A stretch of 64,000 bases of DNA from Actinomycetota bacterium (GTDB taxonomy: Bacteria > Actinomycetota > Thermoleophilia > Gaiellales > Gaiellaceae): NCBI GenBank assembly GCA_003139545.1, contig PLJC01000038.1, forward strand, positions 587 through 64,586, written 5' to 3'. Below the pieces are notes generated by a model that was not told where the DNA came from, ran no database searches, and worked only from the letters and a program-made list of their open reading frames with translations. Position numbers and translations under genes: made by a program. Below, one piece after another: positions 58,637-64,000 of the stretch (its first letter is position 1; each line of letters begins with the position of its first letter).

Positions 58637-59554
58637 TTGCAGCGGATTCTCTCGACGGCCGTCATTGTCGGCCTGCTCGCGGCGACCGCCGCCGCTTTTG
58701 CGATCACCGAGCGGCTGAAGCTCACCAAGAGCCCGATCACGGGCACGAAGGTCGTGCGGGCGTACGTGTCGCCGCGCGCGCACACGACGGCGGCGGTGAA
58801 CGTCCGCTTCCGCCGCTCCGACCGCGTGACCGTGACCGTGCAGGACTCCCACGGCCACGAGGTGGACACGCTCGCGTACCGGGTGCTCGTGCCGAGCGGG
58901 CGGCGGACGTTCACGTGGAACGGCCGCACCGACGCGGGGACGCAGGCGGCGGACGGCACCTATCGCATGGAGATCCACCTCGCGAACCAGCGCCGGACGA
59001 TCCTCCTGCCGAACCCGATCGGGCTCGAGTCGAAGCTCCCCGCCGTGCTCGACGCCGGCGCGGTGCGGCCCGTGTTCTCGCCGGACGGCGATCACCAGTC
59101 CGATACGGTCAACATCCACTACAAGCTGAGCGAGCCCGCGCACATCCTGGTGTTCCTCAGCGGACATCGCGTCATCCGCGGACGATTCGAGAAGCCGAAG
59201 GACAAGGTGTCGTGGGGCGGTACGGTGAACGGGAAGCTGTTGCCGCCGGGGATGTACGTCCTCACCGTCGGCGCGATCGACCTCGCCGGCAACCGCGCCA
59301 CGAAGGTGCAGCACGTCGCCGTGACGCTGCGGTACATCACGCTCCGCGCGACGCGTGTTGGTGTCGCCGCCGGCGGACGCTTGAAGATCGGTATCTCGAC
59401 CGACGCGAAGCGCTACCGCTGGACGCTCGGTGCTCGCGCCGGCTTTGCGTCAGGAAGGGTGTTGAGGCTGCGCGCACCGTCGGCCGCGGGCACGTACCGG
59501 CTGACGGTGAGCGAGCGCAACCACGTCGACACGGCGTCGGTGGTCGTCCGGTGA
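58637..59554 (+). CDS. Secreted protein with FlgD-like Ig repeats
   Basis: A 305-residue exported protein from TTG 58637 with an N-terminal hydrophobic signal (ILSTAVIVGLLAATAAAFA). Two FlgD-like modules: VTVTVQDSHGHEVDTL with RRTFTWNGRTDAGTQAADGTYRMEI, and VFSPDGDHQSDTVNIHYKLSEP with VSWGGTVNGKLLPPGMYVLTV. The C-terminal stretch is beta-rich. It is cotranscribed with a Wzy-like polymerase, so it may sit in the envelope near the polymer. It is the second protein in this window with this Ig type. Confidence 0.72.
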   Translation: MQRILSTAVIVGLLAATAAAFAITERLKLTKSPITGTKVVRAYVSPRAHTTAAVNVRFRRSDRVTVTVQDSHGHEVDTLAYRVLVPSGRRTFTWNGRTDAGTQAADGTYRMEIHLANQRRTILLPNPIGLESKLPAVLDAGAVRPVFSPDGDHQSDTVNIHYKLSEPAHILVFLSGHRVIRGRFEKPKDKVSWGGTVNGKLLPPGMYVLTVGAIDLAGNRATKVQHVAVTLRYITLRATRVGVAAGGRLKIGISTDAKRYRWTLGARAGFASGRVLRLRAPSAAGTYRLTVSERNHVDTASVVVR

Positions 59555-60981
59555 TCGGGCTCGCGCGCATCGCCGGGCCGGTCGCGTGTCTCGGGCTCAC
59601 GCTGCTGCTGTTGGCGCGGACGCGCCGCGACCGGCTCGCGGGGCTCGGCTTCGCCGTGCTCGGCGCGTGCATGCTCGCCGCCTCGCTCGCGCCGCACGAC
59701 TACGCCGAGGCGGTGGGCGGGACGTTCGCCGCACTCGCCATCGCCGCCGGGCTCGCCGCCGCGTTTCGGCGCGAGCCGTGGATCCTGCCGCTGCTCGCGC
59801 TTGCATGCATCCCTGTGCGCATCGGCGCGCTCGGCCATCAGCTGCTCGTGCCGCTGTACGTCGTCGTCCTCGCGGCGGCGATGCAGCTCGCATGGGAGCT
59901 CGCGCACGGCGACATCCGCGCGCGGGAGCTGCGCGCGATCACGTGGCCGCTCGCGCTCTACCTCGCGTGGGTGGGCCTCTCGCTCGACTGGACGCAGGAC
60001 GCGCACGCGGGCGCGATCGAAGTGCTCGCGTTCTACGTCCCCTTCACCGTGTTGACGGTCGCGGTCGCGCGGCTGCCGTGGAAGCGGATCGGTCTGTGGG
60101 CCCTGTACGCGGAGCTGACGGTGATGGCACTCGTCTTCGCGGTCGTCGGCTTCTACCAGTACGAGACGCGTAACGTGTTCGAGAACCCGAAGGTGATCTA
60201 CTCGAACGCGTACGCGGCGTTCTTCCGCGTCAACTCCGTCTTCTGGGATCCGTCCGTGTACGGGCGCTTCCTGGTCGTGGCGATGATCCCGAGCGTCGTG
60301 CTCATCGTCCGCAGACGTTCGACTGTCGTCGTATGGGCGGCGGCGGTGGCGCTCGTGGTCATCTGGTTCGGGCTGCTGATCTCGTTCTCGCAGTCGAGCT
60401 TCGCCGCGCTTCTGGTGGCGGTGATCGGGGTCGCGTTCGTCGCGTGGCGCTGGCGGGCGCTGCTCGCGGTCGGGCTCGCGGTCGTCGTCCTCGGCGGTCT
60501 CGCGGTCGCGCAGCCGACGGTACGGCGGTCGATCGAGCATCACACGAGGAGCGGCCTGAACAGCGCGTCGAGCGGGCGGTACAGCCTCGTCGCGAACGGG
60601 ATCCGCATCGCGGTGGCGCATCCGGTGCGCGGCGTCGGCGTGGGCGGCTTCCAGCACGCGTACGCTAAGCGCGTGCAGAGGCTTCACGGCAAGAAGAACC
60701 TCAAGACGGCGGCGTCGCACGACACGCCGGTGACCGTGGCGGCCGAGACCGGCTTCGTCGGCTTCGCGCTGTTCGTGTGGTTGCTGGTGGCGTGCGGCTC
60801 CGACGTGGTGCGGACGCGGCGTCTCGTGCCGTTCGCGGCCGGGCTCTCGCTGGCCGCGATCCTCGTCCACTCGCTTTTCTACAGCGACTTCTTCGAGGAC
60901 CCGACGACGTGGCTGCTGCTCGGGCTCGTCGCGTTCGCGCTCCCGCCCGCCGTGGAGAGGCGAGAGGCGGTGGCGGCGTGA
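59551..60981 (+). CDS. O-antigen ligase/polymerase-like (Wzy/WaaL) membrane protein
   Basis: A 476-residue protein with about twelve helices. The typical large outside loop lies late: TRSGLNSASSGRYSLVANGIRIAVAHPVRGVGVGGFQHAYAKRV, with the GR..L...G......P..G.G..G pattern and a downstream ASHDTPVTVAAETGFVGFALF (H before the last helices). Such proteins polymerise or ligate undecaprenyl-linked glycans outside the membrane. GTG 59551 overlaps the preceding stop. Confidence 0.83.
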   Translation: MIGLARIAGPVACLGLTLLLLARTRRDRLAGLGFAVLGACMLAASLAPHDYAEAVGGTFAALAIAAGLAAAFRREPWILPLLALACIPVRIGALGHQLLVPLYVVVLAAAMQLAWELAHGDIRARELRAITWPLALYLAWVGLSLDWTQDAHAGAIEVLAFYVPFTVLTVAVARLPWKRIGLWALYAELTVMALVFAVVGFYQYETRNVFENPKVIYSNAYAAFFRVNSVFWDPSVYGRFLVVAMIPSVVLIVRRRSTVVVWAAAVALVVIWFGLLISFSQSSFAALLVAVIGVAFVAWRWRALLAVGLAVVVLGGLAVAQPTVRRSIEHHTRSGLNSASSGRYSLVANGIRIAVAHPVRGVGVGGFQHAYAKRVQRLHGKKNLKTAASHDTPVTVAAETGFVGFALFVWLLVACGSDVVRTRRLVPFAAGLSLAAILVHSLFYSDFFEDPTTWLLLGLVAFALPPAVERREAVAA

Positions 60982-61613
60982 TCGAACACTGGAAGCGGGC
61001 GCTCGTCCTGGCGCCGCACACCGACGACGGCGAGTTCGGGTGCGGCGGGACGATGACGCGACTCGTCGAGGCGGGCTGCGAGGTGCGCTACGTCGCCTTC
61101 TCGATCGCGACGCGCTCGCTGCCGGAGGGCTTCGCGCCGGACACGCTGTCGCGCGAGGTGCGCGAGGCGACGACGGAGCTGGGGATTCCGGAGGAGCGGC
61201 TGACGGTGCACGACTTCGACGTGCGCACGTTCCCGGAGCGCCGGCAGGAGATCCTCGAGCTGCTCGTCGCGATGTGGGAGGACTGGAAGCCGGAGGTCGT
61301 CTTCCAGCCGAGCCTGCACGACATCCACCAGGATCACCAGACGATCGCGCAGGAGGGCCTGCGCGCGTTCAAGCGCACGACGATCCTCGGCTACGAGATC
61401 CCGTGGAACAACTTCGACTTCGCGTACCAGTGGTACGTCTCGCTCGACAAGCGGCACGTCGAGCGGAAGGTCGCGGCGTTGGAGAAGTACGCGTCGCAGC
61501 AGCACCGGCGATACGCGAATCCGGAATACGTCTGGAACGTCGCACGCACGCACGGGATCAACGTGAACCGCGAGTACGCCGAGGTGTTCCAGGTGTACCG
61601 CGTCATCACCTGA
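60978..61613 (+). CDS. PIG-L/LmbE-family zinc deacetylase
   Basis: A 211-residue LmbE-like N-deacetylase. The zinc motif reads LAPHTDDGEFGCGGTMTRL (PHxDD plus the later DIHQDHQTI His), and SREVREATTELGIPEERL is the usual next helix. It probably deacetylates an N-acetylamino sugar in the glycan handled by the neighbouring polymerase. GTG 60978 overlaps the polymerase stop. It ends 36 bases before a convergent gene. Confidence 0.87.
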   Translation: MIEHWKRALVLAPHTDDGEFGCGGTMTRLVEAGCEVRYVAFSIATRSLPEGFAPDTLSREVREATTELGIPEERLTVHDFDVRTFPERRQEILELLVAMWEDWKPEVVFQPSLHDIHQDHQTIAQEGLRAFKRTTILGYEIPWNNFDFAYQWYVSLDKRHVERKVAALEKYASQQHRRYANPEYVWNVARTHGINVNREYAEVFQVYRVIT

Positions 61614-61649
61614 GCAGCAGCAGCAGCTTGACCACCACCGGGGCGGCGG

Positions 61650-62912
61650 TCAGGAGCCTGCGACGCGTACCCGGAGTTTGAGTGCGGCCTGTTGTGCGAG
61701 TTCGAGTGCGGCTAGCGGGTTGTCCGCCGTGGCGATGATGTAGCCCCGGCGATCGGCGTCGACTTGCACCGGCCGGATGGTTTCGCCCGGCTGGATGTAC
61801 AGGCCTGCTTCGAGGACGCCGGTCGCTTCGCGGACGTGGTCGAGTCCTTCCACCGCGGTGACGGTGCCTGTGGGGAGTATCCCGGGGCTGGCGGTGAGGA
61901 AGCGGATGGCGAGGGGCCGCTGGAAGTGAGGTTGGATCATGGCGTCGGTGACGGCGGCGCCACGTCCTTGCGCGAGGGCGATCTCGACGAGGTCAATGCC
62001 TGTTCCCAGCCGGACGAGGTCTGCCATCTGTCCAGCCGGGATGCGGGCGGCGACTTCGACGACGAAGGTCTCGCCTGTGTCCGTGACGAGCAATTGCGGG
62101 AAGGCGATGCCGTCTTTGAGGCCGAGTGCGCGCACGGCCCGGATTGCGACATCCGCGGCTGCGTCGAGGTGCGCTTGAGGAAGCTGCGAGGGGTACAGGT
62201 GTATCCATCCGACTCCGAAACCGATGCCGGGAGGACGGAGTCGGTCGGAGAGGGTGAGGAGGACTGGCTCGCCGCTTCGGACGACGATGATGCCGTTCAA
62301 CTCGTGTCCCTCGATGTAGCGTTCGAGGATCGCCCGTTTGCTGCGCGACTTGGCGAGCGCCTCGGGGAGGTGCTCTGCCAAATCCGCGTGATCGGAGATC
62401 CGGTACACGCCTCGTTGGCCGCCGGAGTCGACTGGTTTGAGGACGGCCGGCACACCGACGCTCTCGAGGCCCCAGGTGGGTTCGACCTTCCCGTTGAGGA
62501 CGCTGAACTGCGGCTGGGGGATACCGCATTCTTGGAGGCGGCTGCGCATGGCGGCCTTGTCGGTCATCACACGTGCGGTTTCCGTACCGATGGTCGGCAG
62601 GTTGAGACGTTCTGCGACCGCCGCCGCGATCGGGACGGCGCGGTCGGTTGAGATGGCAACGACGGCGTCGATCTGGTGGCGTCGTCCGATGTCGACGACC
62701 GGCTCGAGCTCGCTGAAGTCGACTACTTCGGCGATGTCCGCGGCGGCGAGGCCGACAGCGTTGGGGTCGGCGTCGACGGCGACCACCCGCCACCCGCCCG
62801 CCTTCGCTTGTTCGATGGCGGCGAGCTGGGAGACGCTTGCGCCCAGGATGAGAACAGTGGGCACTGAGTCGCGATGGTAGGACGCTGACGCGGCATGTTC
62901 GCCGAGGTTCAT
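61650..62912 (-). CDS. ATP-grasp carboxylate-amine ligase family protein
   Basis: A 420-residue ATP-grasp enzyme. N-terminal Rossmann-like part (TVLILGASVSQLAAIEQAKAGGWRVVAVD), a central ATP lid (TDKAAMRSRLQECGIPQPQF, VGVPAVLKPVDSGGQRGVYRI) and FVVEVAARIPAGQMADLVRLGTGIDLVEIAL with the metal-binding E and N-like positions. Family members ligate an amino acid or amine to a carboxylate; CarB-like D-Ala-D-Ala and PurT/PurK relatives are close in pattern. ATG 62912 follows the hydrolase stop by 17 bases. Codons are less GC-biased than in the rest of the window. Confidence 0.75.
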   Translation of the reverse strand: MNLGEHAASASYHRDSVPTVLILGASVSQLAAIEQAKAGGWRVVAVDADPNAVGLAAADIAEVVDFSELEPVVDIGRRHQIDAVVAISTDRAVPIAAAVAERLNLPTIGTETARVMTDKAAMRSRLQECGIPQPQFSVLNGKVEPTWGLESVGVPAVLKPVDSGGQRGVYRISDHADLAEHLPEALAKSRSKRAILERYIEGHELNGIIVVRSGEPVLLTLSDRLRPPGIGFGVGWIHLYPSQLPQAHLDAAADVAIRAVRALGLKDGIAFPQLLVTDTGETFVVEVAARIPAGQMADLVRLGTGIDLVEIALAQGRGAAVTDAMIQPHFQRPLAIRFLTASPGILPTGTVTAVEGLDHVREATGVLEAGLYIQPGETIRPVQVDADRRGYIIATADNPLAALELAQQAALKLRVRVAGS

Positions 62913-62929
62913 CGACGCTTAACGGCACC

Positions 62930-63910
62930 TCAATGCTGCGTGCGCAGAAGCGTTCGTGGCGCCGTGCGGCAGTAGCTGCCGGGGCTGAGTGCCTTCCCTT
63001 GCTGAAACGTGAAGGCGGTTGCAGGAAGGCCGTGCCGGGTGGTCGTAAGCCCGGCGAGGGCGAGCAGCTGCAGCCACCAATCCCACAGTGCGGTCGCGTG
63101 ACGCAGCTGTGTGACGTAGCCGGTGACCGGCCGGTGGAGAAGTTGTGCGAGCCGGCGCAACCAGAGCGCGTTTGCCAACCTCGAGCACATCGCGCCCTTG
63201 AACTCGTGCGCTGCCGCGACCCCCACGCTCCAGACGTCGACGAAACGTGTCCCGTGCTCGACCGCCGCTGCCAGACCGGCGAGGTGGGCGCTGGGGGACC
63301 GAGTTGCGTATGCCCACGGCCGTTGTGCAGGTGTCCCTCCGAGGACGTGGATCATCTCGGTCCGCGTGGGCTGGCCGGGTGCAAGTGCGCGGAACCGGGC
63401 ACGAAGGTCGAGGAAGCTGTCGACGATGATGAGCGCGCGCGGATGGAGGCCGGGATGTGTTGCAGCGAGCTCGGCCGCGGCGTAGCCCGCATAGGAGGCG
63501 CCGACGAGGATGAGCTCGGACACCTTCAACCCCTGCCGCTCGAGCCGGTCGGGAATGCGCGCAACTGCGTCCAGGTAGGCCGGGTCCCCCCAGTCTTCAA
63601 CCCGTCGTGCGCGCGACGCGCCTGAGCGCTCGCCGTCGCGGCCATAGTCGGGGCACACAAGCGACGCGTGCAAGTAGCGGACGACAGCCGTCACCTGGCC
63701 GCAGTAGACAGGGCCGCCGAGGGTGATGACCAGCGGCCGCGGTCGCATCCGAGCGGAGGACGTGAGCCGAAGGTCGATGCGCAGGAGCGGCCGGCCTGAG
63801 CCCGCTCGTGGAGCGGCGCCCGTGATGGAGAAGAACGCGACCGCTGCGAGGACGACGACGGCTCCGGCGGCGCATGCGTTCCTGCCACGCCTCAGGGTGC
63901 GTTCTCGCAT
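62930..63910 (-). CDS. Exported alpha/beta hydrolase
   Basis: A 326-residue protein with a basic start and one hydrophobic segment (AAGAVVVLAAVAFFSITGAAP), then an alpha/beta-hydrolase: oxyanion-side LVITLGGPVYCGQ and the nucleophile elbow LILVGASYAGYAAAELA (G-x-S-x-G). Possible catalytic Asp in IIVDSFLDLR and a late His. Substrate unknown. It precedes the ATP-grasp gene in a two-gene operon, so an exported hydrolase and a ligase may make or free a small metabolite. Confidence 0.65.
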   Translation of the reverse strand: MRERTLRRGRNACAAGAVVVLAAVAFFSITGAAPRAGSGRPLLRIDLRLTSSARMRPRPLVITLGGPVYCGQVTAVVRYLHASLVCPDYGRDGERSGASRARRVEDWGDPAYLDAVARIPDRLERQGLKVSELILVGASYAGYAAAELAATHPGLHPRALIIVDSFLDLRARFRALAPGQPTRTEMIHVLGGTPAQRPWAYATRSPSAHLAGLAAAVEHGTRFVDVWSVGVAAAHEFKGAMCSRLANALWLRRLAQLLHRPVTGYVTQLRHATALWDWWLQLLALAGLTTTRHGLPATAFTFQQGKALSPGSYCRTAPRTLLRTQH

Positions 63911-64000
63911 CGGCTCGCCACCAGGTCGAATGTAGAACGCGTTCGGCGACGAGAGAAGCTCCCGACGACCAGGCTTAACGAGACTTAACGGGAGCTACGC
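63911..64000. promoter_or_regulatory. Upstream region of the hydrolase/ATP-grasp operon with CTTAACG repeats
   Basis: CTTAACG occurs at 63974-63980 and again at 63984-63990, a direct repeat with a 10-base period (CGTTAAG when read with the operon). The spacing is about one helical turn, as in tandem sites of response regulators such as PhoB/OmpR types. A further CTTAACG lies at 62918-62924 just before the ATP-grasp gene. The window ends 10 bases later. Confidence 0.35.

Noticed and set aside
56896..58959. Long minus-strand frame spanning the cysNC end and the TauE gene
   Set aside because: It crosses two well-supported plus-strand genes and encodes Ser/Arg-rich sequence with no domain.
1..64000. 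tRNA, rRNA, CRISPR arrays, insertion sequences and prophage genes
   Set aside because: No cloverleaf-like sequence, regular spacer array, transposase or phage protein could be recognised on either strand by reading.

Overview
The window is about 64 kb of very G+C-rich, densely packed bacterial DNA. Most neighbouring genes overlap by 4 to 30 bases (ATGA, GTGA, TTGA and, unusually, CTGA stop/start overlaps). Futalosine-route menaquinone genes, a QcrA-type Rieske protein with extra N-terminal membrane helices, Zn-type HemB, GtrA, PRC-barrel and AI-2E proteins, and widespread GTG/TTG starts suggest a high-GC actinobacterium, most likely a Thermoleophilia-type soil lineage. That placement is inference: no rRNA gene is present. 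I see no rRNA, tRNA, CRISPR, transposase or phage genes.

Layout. 1-4.3 kb: aerobic phenylacetate catabolism (paaG, paaABCD, TetR regulator with a PaaR-like operator), a short PH-domain gene, and a hidden SelW/Rdx-like gene with an in-frame UGA followed by a SECIS-like hairpin. 4.3-10.2 kb: a secreted protein, a diacylglycerol-kinase-like enzyme and a 2-oxoacid dehydrogenase operon (E1a, E1b, HIRAN protein, formamidase-like enzyme, E2). 10.2-17.1 kb: phosphodiesterase, protein repair methyltransferase, PRC-barrel, GtrA, a membrane glycosyltransferase, YmdB and a peptidase-M23-like protein. 17.3-23.3 kb: AI-2E permease, an ABC transporter, hemB and hemL. 23.5-32.8 kb: a respiratory quinone supercluster with ubiD, a menaquinol-type bc complex, ubiX, ubiE/menG, a polyprenyl synthase, mqnE, mqnA and mqnC. 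32.8-43.3 kb: surface-polysaccharide genes on both strands (4,6-dehydratase, aminotransferase, sugar transferase, AsnB, DUF354 protein, glycosidase-like proteins). 43.3-45.2 kb: LysR and maleylacetate reductase. 45.2-50.2 kb: a compact RiPP cluster of the TOMM/azole class. 50.4-58.6 kb: a nine-gene sulfur operon. 58.6-61.6 kb: a second small polysaccharide cluster. 61.6-64 kb: an ATP-grasp enzyme and an exported alpha/beta hydrolase.

The most notable finds are these. (1) A streptolysin-S-like TOMM operon has a 47-residue precursor, and its CAAX-type protease (SagE-like) is fused to the ABC ATPase (SagG-like). (2) A probable selenoprotein gene is invisible to ordinary gene calling. (3) CTG appears as initiator in four genes, including cysN, whose P-loop precedes every conventional start. 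(4) Sulfate activation and APS reduction are coupled to a phosphosulfolactate synthase and fumarase/fumarate-reductase-like enzymes, with no sulfite reductase in the operon. (5) Two intergenic copies of a structured repeat show compensating base changes in a stem.
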